This document shows, piece by piece, positions 1 through 7,249 of a stretch of 23,083 nt of DNA (its first letter is position 1; each line of letters opens with the position of its first letter). Source of the DNA: XYB1-FULL-44-23 sp964502885 (lineage in GTDB: Bacteria > Patescibacteriota > Microgenomatia > CAZETR01 > Amesbacteraceae). The notes under the pieces are model-generated. The model had not been told where the DNA came from. It worked only from the letters and a program-made list of their open reading frames with translations, and made no database searches. The stretch spans positions 1 to 23,083 of the forward strand of contig CAZCXU010000016.1 in the NCBI GenBank assembly GCA_964502885.1. The letters are read 5' to 3'. The position numbers and the translations under genes are program-made.

Positions 1-42
1 CCTTCGACAAGCTCAGGGCAAGCTCCTTCGACAAGCTCAGGG
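1..42. repeat. Two tandem copies of an 18-base REP-like repeat
   Basis: The 18-mer CCTTCGACAAGCTCAGGG occurs at 1-18 and again, identical, at 25-42, separated by CAAGCT. It lies outside any gene I can support, at the edge of the window, so the array may continue upstream. From memory, closely similar sequences are abundant extragenic repeats in many environmental bacterial genomes, which would make this a REP-type element. I cannot count copies here. No RAYT transposase is in the window. Confidence 0.7.
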
Positions 43-83
43 CTTATGTTGGAATTGCCGAGAGAAGTCTTGTACTCCTGAAC

Positions 84-112
84 TTGATTCATAAAATAGC
101 GGTAGTTATGAT
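84..112 (+). promoter_or_regulatory. Promoter of the PsbP-like gene, predicted leaderless
   Basis: A -35-like TTGATT (84-89) and a -10-like TATGAT (107-112) are separated by 17 bases. The -10 ends 8 bases before the ATG at 121, so transcription should start at or next to the start codon. No Shine-Dalgarno precedes the ATG. An alternative pair is TTGTAC (70-75) with TAAAAT (92-97), which would give a short leader. Confidence 0.5.
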
Positions 113-120
113 GGTAGGCG

Positions 121-738
121 ATGCAGAAGAACAGAAATGTACGAATAATTAAACTGGCGATTTGGATAATAGTGATTTGTGGCTTGGCAGTTGGGATTGT
201 GTTGTATGCGAAAAACAAAATGTCTGCGCGAGTACCAGTCAGTGCAGATGAACAGAAGCAACCCATTGTCAAAGAGATGGAGTGGAGGGAGTTTTTTAAA
301 CCGGATGCATTTTTCAGAGTGTCTTTGCCTATGAATTGGGCTGAAGACATAACTCAACCACAATCGGTAAATACAACGACGGTATTTGGAATTAACTTTG
401 GGAAGGATGATCCTGGAGCACAGGTAACTTTTATGAAAAATGTATTTAAATTCAGGGGAAAAGAGTTTTCGTGTAAAACCCTGGAAGCTTGTGACTCAGC
501 TCTGACAAAAATCGTGCCGGAAAATGCCAGCGTAAAAGATACTCAGATCGACGGACAGCCAGCAAGAAAGTTTTCGTATATAGTCCTATCGGGTGAAGGC
601 GGAAATGTGGCTATAAGTCAGACCATTTTTGTAAAAGACGGTAACTTTTATCACCTACTATTTACCGCTGATCCAACGACTGTCGAAAAGTATGAAAGTG
701 TTTTTGAAAAAATTTCGAATGAATTCAGGATTCTATAG
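121..738 (+). CDS. Membrane-anchored PsbP-like (Mog1/PsbP fold) protein of unknown function
   Basis: This 205-residue protein begins with a short basic stretch and one hydrophobic helix at about residues 9-30, so it should be anchored in the membrane with the rest outside. The remainder (about 50-205) reads like a small alpha/beta domain of the PsbP/DUF1795 type. It has a 'FRVSLPMNW' strand near the start of the domain, a central 'DGQPARKFSYI' segment, a 'KDGNFYHLLFTAD' strand pair and a closing helix 'YESVFEKISNEFRIL'. Such domains are common in exported proteins of Patescibacteria and usually have no assigned function. Start choice: the ATG at 121 is preceded by a -10-like hexamer at leaderless spacing. 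The next gene follows after 30 bases with its own promoter-like element. The fold assignment comes from sequence feel only and is moderate. Confidence 0.6.
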   Translation: MQKNRNVRIIKLAIWIIVICGLAVGIVLYAKNKMSARVPVSADEQKQPIVKEMEWREFFKPDAFFRVSLPMNWAEDITQPQSVNTTTVFGINFGKDDPGAQVTFMKNVFKFRGKEFSCKTLEACDSALTKIVPENASVKDTQIDGQPARKFSYIVLSGEGGNVAISQTIFVKDGNFYHLLFTADPTTVEKYESVFEKISNEFRIL

Positions 739-755
739 AGTAATTGATGTGGTGA

Positions 756-761
756 TATTAT
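756..761 (+). promoter_or_regulatory. -10 element of the thermonuclease gene
   Basis: TATTAT ends 7 bases before the ATG at 769, in the 30-base gap after the previous gene. No convincing -35 or Shine-Dalgarno is seen. This fits the leaderless pattern repeated through the window. Confidence 0.45.
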
Positions 762-768
762 TGAATTA

Positions 769-1425
769 ATGGTGCGGGGGAAGCAGAAAAAGTGGCTAAA
801 AGGCGCTGCCGTGTTGATACCAGCCTTACTATTTTTGATGAGTCAGACTGGATACGGGAACCGTTATAAAGTCGAAAAGATTGTAGATGGCGACACTTTC
901 AGAACAATGGAGATGCTGACTATCCGCTTTGATACTTTTGACGCCCCGGAACTGAAAAATTGCGGAGGAATTGAGGCCAAAGAAGCGCTTCAAAAAATCC
1001 TGACAGGAAAAACAGTCCGACTGGACACGGCTGCCCGGGATAGCAATGGAAGACAAGTGGCTTCCGTCTGGTCGGGCAATGAGTGGATAGATGAAACCAT
1101 GCTACGAACAGGATGGGTGGCATTTAGTTCAAGCTCTCTGGATAAAAAACATGTCCTGCAGGAAATTGACCGCGAGAATGAGAGGATGAAAAAAGGAATT
1201 TATTCAGATAAGTGCAGCCAGTATGAGAATGATAAAGACCCAAAGTGTACGATCAAAGGAAATATTTCCAGCGAATGGGAAAGAAAGGGAGAGAAAGTGT
1301 ATCACATGAAGAATTGCGCTCAATACAACTCGGTAAGGGTGGAACTATGGCGGGGCGAAGAATGGTTTTGCAGTGAGGCTGGTGCTGCAGCTGCCGGGTA
1401 CAGAAAATCAGAAAGATGCCCCTAA
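769..1425 (+). CDS. Exported/membrane-anchored thermonuclease (SNase) family protein with cysteine-rich C-terminal extension
   Basis: This 218-residue protein has a positively charged N-terminus and a hydrophobic segment at about residues 10-26 (signal peptide or anchor). It then has a staphylococcal-nuclease domain at about 32-145. The active-site pattern is present: VDGDT with D40 and D42, R53, D58-A-P-E61, and R95 in 'NGRQVA', matching the D21/R35/D40/E43/R87 set of the family. It should therefore be a Ca2+-dependent phosphodiesterase able to cut DNA and RNA outside the cytoplasm. Residues 156-218 form a second small module with C160, C183, C201 and C217 plus W199 and a terminal 'RKSERCP'. 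With C65 and C149 there are six cysteines, an even number that suits disulfides in an exported protein. A role in nucleic-acid scavenging is inference. The gene stands alone in sense and spacing. Confidence 0.85.
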   Translation: MVRGKQKKWLKGAAVLIPALLFLMSQTGYGNRYKVEKIVDGDTFRTMEMLTIRFDTFDAPELKNCGGIEAKEALQKILTGKTVRLDTAARDSNGRQVASVWSGNEWIDETMLRTGWVAFSSSSLDKKHVLQEIDRENERMKKGIYSDKCSQYENDKDPKCTIKGNISSEWERKGEKVYHMKNCAQYNSVRVELWRGEEWFCSEAGAAAAGYRKSERCP

Positions 1426-1433
1426 GGTATAAT
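1426..1433 (+). promoter_or_regulatory. Consensus -10 (GGTATAAT) of the DUF2130 gene
   Basis: A perfect TATAAT (1428-1433) with GG just upstream overlaps the end of the thermonuclease gene's stop region and ends 8 bases before the ATG at 1442. Transcription from it would begin at the start codon. No Shine-Dalgarno is seen. Confidence 0.6.
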
Positions 1434-1441
1434 CGCTTTAC

Positions 1442-2563
1442 ATGATAGGTATTAAGTGTAAATACTGCGGCAAAGAGCTGGAAATAACGGAGGCGTTGGA
1501 GCATCAGATCAGCGAACAAACGCTGGCAGTAGAAAGAGAAAAACACGCAAAAGAAGTGGAAGAGGTAAAAAGATCTGCGCAGGAAACGGCACTGATGAAA
1601 GCAAAAAGCGAGATAGAAGTGCAGATGAAATCGCTCCAGGACGCTGCCGATGAAGCAAAGGAGAGAAACAGGAAATTAATGGATGAGCTGACCGACCTGA
1701 CAAAAGCCCTGAGAACTGCTAAACAGGAAAAAGATGAAGCGAAATTGGAAATGGAAAAAAAACTATTGGCAGAGGAGGACAGAATCCGCACTGAATCAAG
1801 GAAAAAGACAGAAGATGAACACCGCCTGAAAGATGCAGAAAAAGACAAAAAACTGCAGGAGGCATTGCGGGTAAATGAGGAGCTGCGGCAGAAACTGGAG
1901 CAGGGGTCGCAACAGACGCAAGGGGAAGTCCTGGAACTGGAACTGGAATCGCTGTTGAGACGGGAGTTTCCGGAAGACCGGATATCTGAAGTGAAAAAGG
2001 GCGAAAGGGGCGCGGATATAAATGAGATAGTAGTCGATAAACTGGGACGCGACTGCGGAGTGATATTGTGGGAGACTAAGAATGCCCAGTGGAGCGAGGC
2101 CTGGGTGAAGAAATTGAAAGAAGACCAACGGAACGCACATGCACAGCTGTGTGTACTAGTGTCTAAACATGTACCGGAAGACATAAACACATTTGCTTAT
2201 AGAGATGGGGTATGGGTGACTACCCCGGCTGCAGCTTTGGGGCTGGCACTAGCTTTGCGATTCGACCTAATTCACGTCTACCATGAACGGGTTGCTTCGA
2301 CGGGAAAAAACGAAAAAATGGAAGTCCTGTATCAGTACCTGAGGAGTGTGGAATTTTCGCATCGCATTGAAGCGATTGTGGAGGCGTTTAATAACATGCA
2401 GGAAGATCTGGAAAAGGAAAAACGCTGGTTTGGCTTGAAGTGGGCCAGACAGGAAAAGGAACTACGCAAGATTATTGACAACACCCATGGAGTATACGGA
2501 GAACTGCAAGCGGTGACCGGAAGAGAACTGCAGGAGATAAAACTTCTCGAAACCACCAACTAG
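1442..2563 (+). CDS. DUF2130 family protein: zinc-ribbon-like start, coiled coil, PD-(D/E)XK-like nuclease domain
   Basis: The 373-residue protein starts with a CxxC knuckle (C6, C9, 'CKYCGKEL'). It continues with a long charged coiled coil (about residues 20-170, rich in E, K, A and Q) and ends in a globular DUF2130 domain (about 175-373). That domain contains 'RGADINEIV', 'ILWETKNAQWSEAWVKKLKEDQ', a strand 'AQLCVLVS' and 'GVWVTTPAAALGLALALR'. D192 together with E211-T-K213 gives the spacing of a PD-(D/E)XK nuclease active site, so a nuclease-like fold resembling RmuC-type proteins is plausible. Function is not established for the family. Only one CxxC is visible, so metal binding by a lone monomer is uncertain. 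It converges with the DHH phosphoesterase gene: the two share a CTAG that supplies TAG stops on both strands. It has its own consensus -10. Confidence 0.85.
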   Translation: MIGIKCKYCGKELEITEALEHQISEQTLAVEREKHAKEVEEVKRSAQETALMKAKSEIEVQMKSLQDAADEAKERNRKLMDELTDLTKALRTAKQEKDEAKLEMEKKLLAEEDRIRTESRKKTEDEHRLKDAEKDKKLQEALRVNEELRQKLEQGSQQTQGEVLELELESLLRREFPEDRISEVKKGERGADINEIVVDKLGRDCGVILWETKNAQWSEAWVKKLKEDQRNAHAQLCVLVSKHVPEDINTFAYRDGVWVTTPAAALGLALALRFDLIHVYHERVASTGKNEKMEVLYQYLRSVEFSHRIEAIVEAFNNMQEDLEKEKRWFGLKWARQEKELRKIIDNTHGVYGELQAVTGRELQEIKLLETTN

Positions 2564-3609
2564 ACCAGACTGCAACAGGAATTGAAATCCGTAAATAATC
2601 TGGCGGCACTAAGAGTCTCGATTTTTATGTTCTGGTCAATGATTTTGAATTCACCACCGGCGGCCAAATTGTGACCACCACCAATGCCTAGTTTTTCTAC
2701 AAGGTCACGGACATTTACTGAATCCGGCAGGGCACGCAGGGAAATGCCCCAAACATCGGCACTCTTTGGAATGAAGACAATTCCCCAGGGATGACCCTCA
2801 ATTTTTCGCAAAAATGAATCCATGTAGCGGTGCGAGGCTTCGCTAACCTGATTTGCACTCAGCTGGTGTTCCCCGACGTACTCGCGCGACAAGTGAGAAA
2901 TGTGAACGTCCGGAAAACCGGGAATTTTTTCAAAGCGGGTATTTTTGATGAGCTCAGATACTGCGGCAAAAGTGGGCAGATCGTAGACGTCAAATGGGGC
3001 GGATATTGATTGAATGTCAAATTGGAATTTTTCAAGCAATTCTTTGACAATGTCCAGTGTACGAGTCTGTTTGCTGGTGATAAATTGCAAGCCACCCGTA
3101 TCTCCCAGTATTCCTACTAAAATTGTCCGCCCCAGCTCCTGATCCACTGAGATTTTTGGAGCAAGAAACTCGTAAATCATTTGGGCGCAGGCAGGGATAC
3201 CGGAGTCCTGAATAGCGACAGTGAAATCGTCCGGAGGAGTACGGTGGTGATCGATGCAAGCGGAAACCAGTGCGGATGAGCGGATAAGATCGGGCTTTTG
3301 TGATACCCGGCCATATTCTCCCGCATCCGTTATGACGATGGCCTGAAACTGATCTATAAAGTCGGCGACATCCGCAACAAATTCAATTATGTCAAAATGC
3401 CTGAGTGAAGAGTATTTGGGGACTGGCTGACCGGTAATAAGCAGTCTGACATGTTTTTCCGGGTAGAGCGATATTAGTCCGGAATAGAGACTTAGCAAGC
3501 TGGAAATGGCGTCCTCGTCGGGAGATTTGTGAGTGGTAAGACAAATATGGTCTACTGTCTGAAGTTTTGCCAGCAATTGTGAAAAGCTTTCCTCGATTTG
3601 AGTCGTCAT
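2560..3609 (-). CDS. DHH/DHHA1 family phosphoesterase (NrnA/RecJ-like)
   Basis: This 349-residue protein carries the full DHH motif series. H27-K-S-P-D31-E-D33 is motif I, D95 ('VITDAGEYG') motif II, D120-H121-H122 motif III, and D170 ('GILGDTGGL') motif IV. A C-terminal DHHA1 domain ends in 'GGGHNLAAGGEF', which binds the substrate end. The length fits the NrnA-like group, which removes nucleotides from short oligos or hydrolyses cyclic dinucleotides/pAp with two Mn2+ ions. The exact substrate cannot be read from the sequence. Motif I has E32 where G is usual (DGD to DED), which keeps both aspartates. Its promoter (TATAAT, 7 bases before the ATG) overlaps the stop codon of the upstream GH15-like gene, so it can be expressed on its own. 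Its 3' end overlaps the DUF2130 gene by 4 bases. Confidence 0.88.
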   Translation of the reverse strand: MTTQIEESFSQLLAKLQTVDHICLTTHKSPDEDAISSLLSLYSGLISLYPEKHVRLLITGQPVPKYSSLRHFDIIEFVADVADFIDQFQAIVITDAGEYGRVSQKPDLIRSSALVSACIDHHRTPPDDFTVAIQDSGIPACAQMIYEFLAPKISVDQELGRTILVGILGDTGGLQFITSKQTRTLDIVKELLEKFQFDIQSISAPFDVYDLPTFAAVSELIKNTRFEKIPGFPDVHISHLSREYVGEHQLSANQVSEASHRYMDSFLRKIEGHPWGIVFIPKSADVWGISLRALPDSVNVRDLVEKLGIGGGHNLAAGGEFKIIDQNIKIETLSAARLFTDFNSCCSLV

Positions 3610-3616
3610 TTGGCGG

Positions 3617-3622
3617 ATTATA
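3617..3622 (-). promoter_or_regulatory. Consensus -10 (TATAAT) of the DHH gene
   Basis: On the minus strand TATAAT ends 7 bases before the ATG at 3609. It includes the TAA stop of the upstream GH15-like gene (3618-3620). No clear -35 or Shine-Dalgarno. Confidence 0.6.
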
Positions 3623-4697
3623 TATGACTAGTCGCCTGAACGGAAAAACGTTCGTTCATTTCGTACAGAGCGACAATAAACAATGATTCGCTCCAACCCA
3701 AAGGAGTATTTGAGTTGTAGTCCGGGGAGTTTGAATAATAAAGCTCGGGGAGCCCTTGTGGAGTGTCTTCGGCTATCAAGTTTTTTAACAATTCTTCGGC
3801 TTTGTCAAAACGATTTTTCTTTTCGTAAATTATTGCCAGCCACGACAGGCCGAATGTCCACTCGGCTTCTTCGCTCACCCCGTCCGGATTCCGGTTGTAA
3901 TAACGGTCACCCTTGTAACGGATAACGCCGCGATTTTTGAGCAGGTGGTATTCCACATTTTCAAGAATCTGCTCCTCGTGTTCCTGTGAAACCACCTGAT
4001 ATGGCCAGATCAATGAAAGTTGGGCCAGATCGACAAAGCGGGATGCGGATTCGCGGGGGAGCAGACGATTTAGGCTCTTTAATCCCTTGCTGATCAATAC
4101 CAGTGGCACTGATATCTGCGGAACGCGGGCTATAGACCTGAGGCCGGCAACACACGCCCCCACCGATGATGCGCGCAGCTCCTCCCCTTCCTCCCACATA
4201 CCGGAGTCTTTATCCTGCCAGTATTCTATAGTCCCCAGATACCTAATCAATTTGTTGATAATACGGGCATGATCCGGGGTTTTTACTATGGAACGCTTTT
4301 GATTGATTTCCAGCTCACCGATTCTAAAGAGAATGCAACCTATGGCATCGTTTTGCTTATTCCCCCATTCTTCCCAGAATTCGTCAAAAGTTTCGGGGTG
4401 AAAACGGGCGTGAATGTACTGAAAAGGGGCTTCAGGTTTGTGCTGGATGGCCCAATCAATTTTTTGTTCGTAGCGAAGAAAAATGTCCAAAATAGCGCGA
4501 TAGGTCTTTTCTACAGTCGGCCAATCACCCAAGACTTCAAATGCCAGCGTCTCGTAAAAGTTGTCCCTGAGCCAGGACTTGTTGTATCCGGTGTCTGAGA
4601 CCTTTGATGATGCGGCAAAAAGCCCGCTCTGGTACTGGAGTGATTTAAGAATTTCCAAATGCCGATCGATAAGTTGAGAGTAAGTGAGACGGGCCAT
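3618..4697 (-). CDS. GH15-family glucoamylase-like / phosphorylase-kinase-alpha-like protein
   Basis: This 359-residue protein has the (alpha/alpha)6-barrel signatures of family GH15: 'GYNKSWLRDNFYE' (residues 37-49), 'NKQNDAIG' (113-120), 'MWEEGEELRASSVG' (167-180) and a late 'EAEWTFGLSWLA' followed by 'PLGWSESLF'. The WEE motif gives E169 as the likely general acid. No signal peptide is seen, so it should act in the cytoplasm, perhaps on alpha-glucan or a glycoside. Known glucoamylases are longer, and many bacterial members of this branch have unproven activity. The start at 4697 is supported by a -10-like TACCAT 6 bases upstream. It is divergent from a TIM-barrel gene with only 23 bases between start codons. 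The next gene, the DHH phosphoesterase, begins 8 bases after its stop. I see no glycogen genes nearby. Confidence 0.75.
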   Translation of the reverse strand: MARLTYSQLIDRHLEILKSLQYQSGLFAASSKVSDTGYNKSWLRDNFYETLAFEVLGDWPTVEKTYRAILDIFLRYEQKIDWAIQHKPEAPFQYIHARFHPETFDEFWEEWGNKQNDAIGCILFRIGELEINQKRSIVKTPDHARIINKLIRYLGTIEYWQDKDSGMWEEGEELRASSVGACVAGLRSIARVPQISVPLVLISKGLKSLNRLLPRESASRFVDLAQLSLIWPYQVVSQEHEEQILENVEYHLLKNRGVIRYKGDRYYNRNPDGVSEEAEWTFGLSWLAIIYEKKNRFDKAEELLKNLIAEDTPQGLPELYYSNSPDYNSNTPLGWSESLFIVALYEMNERFSVQATSHI

Positions 4698-4703
4698 TAT
4701 CTT

Positions 4704-4713
4704 ATGGTATCAT
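4704..4713. promoter_or_regulatory. Overlapping divergent -10 elements
   Basis: ATGGTATCAT holds two -10 hexamers that share two bases. TATCAT (4708-4713, plus strand, preceded by GG) ends 7 bases before the GTG at 4721. TACCAT (4709-4704, minus strand) ends 6 bases before the ATG at 4697. The two start codons are 23 bases apart, so neither gene has room for a leader with a Shine-Dalgarno. RNA polymerase could use only one side at a time. Confidence 0.55.
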
Positions 4714-4720
4714 CTCTTTT

Positions 4721-5410
4721 GTGATTTTTGATGTACTACCCTCAGTAACGACTACACATCCAAATTGGCGAAATCAGATTACCGAGATAGACGAGCTGGG
4801 AATAAAACGGATTGGCTTTTTCCCCACCTGCCTCTCGAAGGATGAACGAAAAGAGGCATGTCAACTTCTGGAAAAAACCGGTTTGGTGCAAATTCCATTC
4901 GTGCACATAAAAAATGACGGAATGACTATTGAAGACATAGAGTATTTCAGTGATCGGTTTGGAACAACAAAATTTAATATCCACTCACCTGCCGATACCA
5001 GATACCCAATGATTGATGATCTGAGTAAGCATGCGAAAAAAATCTACGTCGAGAACACCAGCTACAAACTGACTGATGTGGTGGCTGATTGGGCCGGCAT
5101 TTGCCTGGATGTTACCCATATGCGCTCGGCATTTTTGAGAAATGATCCCCTGCTGAATGACTGGGAAGAAGCTTTGGCCAGATCTACGGTGGGGGCGTGG
5201 CATCTATCAGCGATTTATGAACCCCCATTGTTTAATCAAGAAGAAGGTCGCTTCATGTACGACGTGCATCATTTTGACCAACTAAGCAGATTTGATTACA
5301 TTGTAAATTTCAAACAGCACCTGGCTCCAATTGTGGCCCTGGAACTTGAGAATACGTTGGAAGAACAACTACAAGCGGTGGAATATGTGCGAAATCTACT
5401 CACCGGATAG
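4721..5410 (+). CDS. Xylose-isomerase-like TIM-barrel protein of unknown function
   Basis: The 229-residue product starts with GTG and has no signal peptide. It resembles the xylose isomerase/AP endonuclease-2 type TIM barrel: alternating strands and helices with 'FNIHSPADTRYP' (about 87-98), 'YVENTSYKL' (110-118), 'GICLDVTHMRSAF' (126-138), 'WHLSAIYE' (159-166) and 'ALELENTLEEQLQAVEYVRNL' near the end. In that superfamily metals sit on Glu, Asp and His residues at the strand ends, and the E of ENT, D and H of LDVTH and E of ELEN are good candidates. I do not recognise a specific family or substrate, so an isomerase, epimerase or nuclease role is possible. The barrel is shorter than usual (about 280 residues). 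Divergent pairing with the GH15-like gene hints at shared sugar metabolism, but only as inference. Confidence 0.55.
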   Translation: MIFDVLPSVTTTHPNWRNQITEIDELGIKRIGFFPTCLSKDERKEACQLLEKTGLVQIPFVHIKNDGMTIEDIEYFSDRFGTTKFNIHSPADTRYPMIDDLSKHAKKIYVENTSYKLTDVVADWAGICLDVTHMRSAFLRNDPLLNDWEEALARSTVGAWHLSAIYEPPLFNQEEGRFMYDVHHFDQLSRFDYIVNFKQHLAPIVALELENTLEEQLQAVEYVRNLLTG

Positions 5411-5412
5411 TA

Positions 5413-5562
5413 CTATTGAATCAATTCGATAGCCAGAGCCAGAGCACAGACCAAGATACAGAGAAGTGCAATAGTGACGTATGGGCGCTGAGAGAGCGGG
5501 GCATTGGCTTTGGAAAAAACTTTTGCGGGGGCGTGCTTTTTGACTGGGCGCTTTTTTGTCAT
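5413..5562 (-). CDS. Small one-helix membrane protein, 49 residues
   Basis: The short frame begins MTKKRPVKKHAPAK and ends in a hydrophobic helix ('YVTIALLCILVCALALAIEL', about residues 28-47), followed by IQ and a TAG stop. The strongly basic N-terminus (nine K/R in the first 27) predicts a cytoplasmic tail with a C-terminal membrane helix. It is likely real because it fills a 185-base gap between genes. It also has the best -35 in the window (TTGACA), 18 bases from a TACGCT that ends 7 bases before the ATG. A competing frame on the same strand (through 5396-5599) lacks such support. No function can be assigned. Its stop is 2 bases from the stop of the convergent TIM-barrel gene. Confidence 0.6.
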   Translation of the reverse strand: MTKKRPVKKHAPAKVFSKANAPLSQRPYVTIALLCILVCALALAIELIQ

Positions 5563-5569
5563 CACAAAT

Positions 5570-5599
5570 AGCGTACATCCTACAAAGGACTGGTGTCAA
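5570..5599 (-). promoter_or_regulatory. Promoter of the 49-residue protein (TTGACA-18-TACGCT)
   Basis: The minus strand carries a perfect -35 TTGACA (5599-5594), which contains the TGA stop of the glycosyltransferase gene. An 18-base spacer and a weak -10 TACGCT (5575-5570) follow. The -10 ends 7 bases before the ATG at 5562. Confidence 0.5.
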
Positions 5600-7245
5600 T
5601 AGCGGGGAAAGATGAAGATGAGCGGATTACCATCCGGACGGTTGAGGCGATACTCCGGGTTTTGGTTTTCAGCATTGATCTGACTTGCGGTGGTCACGAT
5701 GAGATTTTTACCAGACAAGGGTATCTTTGACCAGTCGCGGGTGCCGGGATAAAGAATGTGAATATTGCCAAACTTGTACCCCTCAACTCCCTGGGCTATG
5801 GTTTCTGAGGGAAGCGGGAAAGATTTCTGGAAGCGGGAAGGATCAGGCTGAAAGACAAAGAGGTAGGCCATGAGAAAAGATTCATTGTAACCATCAAGAA
5901 TGATTCGATCATAATAGGCCTGCTGATCTTTGACGTAAGATAAACTTTCGATAAATCCGGCATTGAAACTGACGGCTGAGGCAGTCCTGTAAGTAGTAAA
6001 AAAATAAAACATGGAGAATCCAAGTGCCAGAGAATATGTGCATAAATAGACAGCTCTTAAGACCCGGTGTGTGAGTATGTGCTTTAAGCCAAGGGCGATA
6101 ACAAAGACCAGGGCAGGGAAAAGAAAGATGAGCCGAGGAGCATGATTGCCACCATCGCGAGTAATAATTGCCGGGATGGGGGCGGCCAAAAGCCAAAAAG
6201 CCAGCAGGCGATAGTGCGGACGCTTTATGCCAAGAAGCAGCATGGCAATACCAAAAACAAATGCGACAATCTCAGGCGGGTAAAACTGGCCAATGTTTGG
6301 AGCATTTATGTGATGTCGAAGCTGAGGATCTCCGACGCTGAAAAGAAATTCTGTGGAGAGTGATTGAAAATAGTTGTGCAGTAAATGCTGTCCCCAATAA
6401 GTGTATTTATTGTAGATAATTTTGTCTAAAAGCGACGGCTGCATGCCGACTTCCCGGCTTCTCCCTTGACTGAGGGCTGATTCAAGCCTGAGATAATCAA
6501 CCTGAGTAGAAGTGGTGGGGTCTGTAAACACCGATAGCTCCTGAAAACGCATACTGACTTTTTTGGTAAAGATTTCGGAAATGACAGGTGTGGAGATCAA
6601 GGTAAACAACAAGATGGGGAGCAGAAAGTACTTGCGGTTCAGACTTTTCTTCAGATCATTCCAGTAGATAACAGCTATTCCTAAAATAAATAGCGGTAAA
6701 AACAGCTTGACGGTGCCATAGACCCACAACAGTAGCGCCCAAAAGACAGAGGTCATCCAAAGATGAGATTTGTGGTGCAGGAATTTATAGAACCCAGATA
6801 GACCCACGAGCAGGAAAAGCGGAACCAGACTGGATTCGGCGGCTATTCCACCCTGAACCATCAACCAAGGGGCAAAAGCAAACACGGCAACAGTAAAACT
6901 ACTGACCAACGGTGAAAGCCGGAACACCCGACGGGAGAGATAATAAACGACCGGGAGGGTTAGGAGTGAACACAGAATCGCGGTTATGCGCACCGAGAAG
7001 ACATTTAGTCCAAAGACTTTTACAAACGGCACAGAGAGATACATGTATAGACCGGAGCGATAGTCGGCAAATGCCTGCAGGTGAGCTGGAAAGAGATTTC
7101 CAAAATAGTCTGCACCTGTCTTTAGCAGCGAATATGCCTGATATCCGGTATCCAGCTCATCCCAATAAAGTCCCGAGGGGAGTGCGTTTACTTGTAAAAC
7201 ACGAAAGAAGACAGAGGCGAGCAGGATGAGTATGAAGTACTTCAC
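5596..7245 (-). CDS. GT39/ArnT-like polytopic membrane glycosyltransferase
   Basis: From the GTG at 7245 this is a 549-residue protein with many hydrophobic segments, the first at its very N-terminus. The first outer loop has the family's acidic motif 'YWDELDTGYQAYSLLKTGADYFG', and 'LPVVYYLSRR' follows a further helix, as in GT-C enzymes that use a polyprenyl-phosphate sugar (PMT/ArnT, GT39 or the related GT83). The role should be transfer of a sugar to lipid or protein outside the membrane. Substrate is unknown. The frame stays open upstream to a TTG at 7308, but those 21 extra residues are read from the rplS 3' end in another frame and precede the membrane helix awkwardly. The GTG lies 4 bases after the rplS stop, so I take that start and expect coupling to rplS. 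Confidence 0.8.
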   Translation of the reverse strand: MKYFILILLASVFFRVLQVNALPSGLYWDELDTGYQAYSLLKTGADYFGNLFPAHLQAFADYRSGLYMYLSVPFVKVFGLNVFSVRITAILCSLLTLPVVYYLSRRVFRLSPLVSSFTVAVFAFAPWLMVQGGIAAESSLVPLFLLVGLSGFYKFLHHKSHLWMTSVFWALLLWVYGTVKLFLPLFILGIAVIYWNDLKKSLNRKYFLLPILLFTLISTPVISEIFTKKVSMRFQELSVFTDPTTSTQVDYLRLESALSQGRSREVGMQPSLLDKIIYNKYTYWGQHLLHNYFQSLSTEFLFSVGDPQLRHHINAPNIGQFYPPEIVAFVFGIAMLLLGIKRPHYRLLAFWLLAAPIPAIITRDGGNHAPRLIFLFPALVFVIALGLKHILTHRVLRAVYLCTYSLALGFSMFYFFTTYRTASAVSFNAGFIESLSYVKDQQAYYDRIILDGYNESFLMAYLFVFQPDPSRFQKSFPLPSETIAQGVEGYKFGNIHILYPGTRDWSKIPLSGKNLIVTTASQINAENQNPEYRLNRPDGNPLIFIFPRY

Positions 7246-7249
7246 AAGA

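Noticed and set aside
1504..2190. 228-residue serine-rich frame on the minus strand inside the DUF2130 gene
   Set aside because: It is the antisense image of the E/K-rich coiled coil; the low-complexity Ser/Phe composition and lack of a start signal show it is a shadow.
5396..5599. 67-residue frame on the minus strand in the same gap as the small membrane protein
   Set aside because: It overlaps the TIM-barrel stop, has odd composition, and its start falls upstream of the TTGACA/TACGCT promoter, which fits the 49-residue frame instead.
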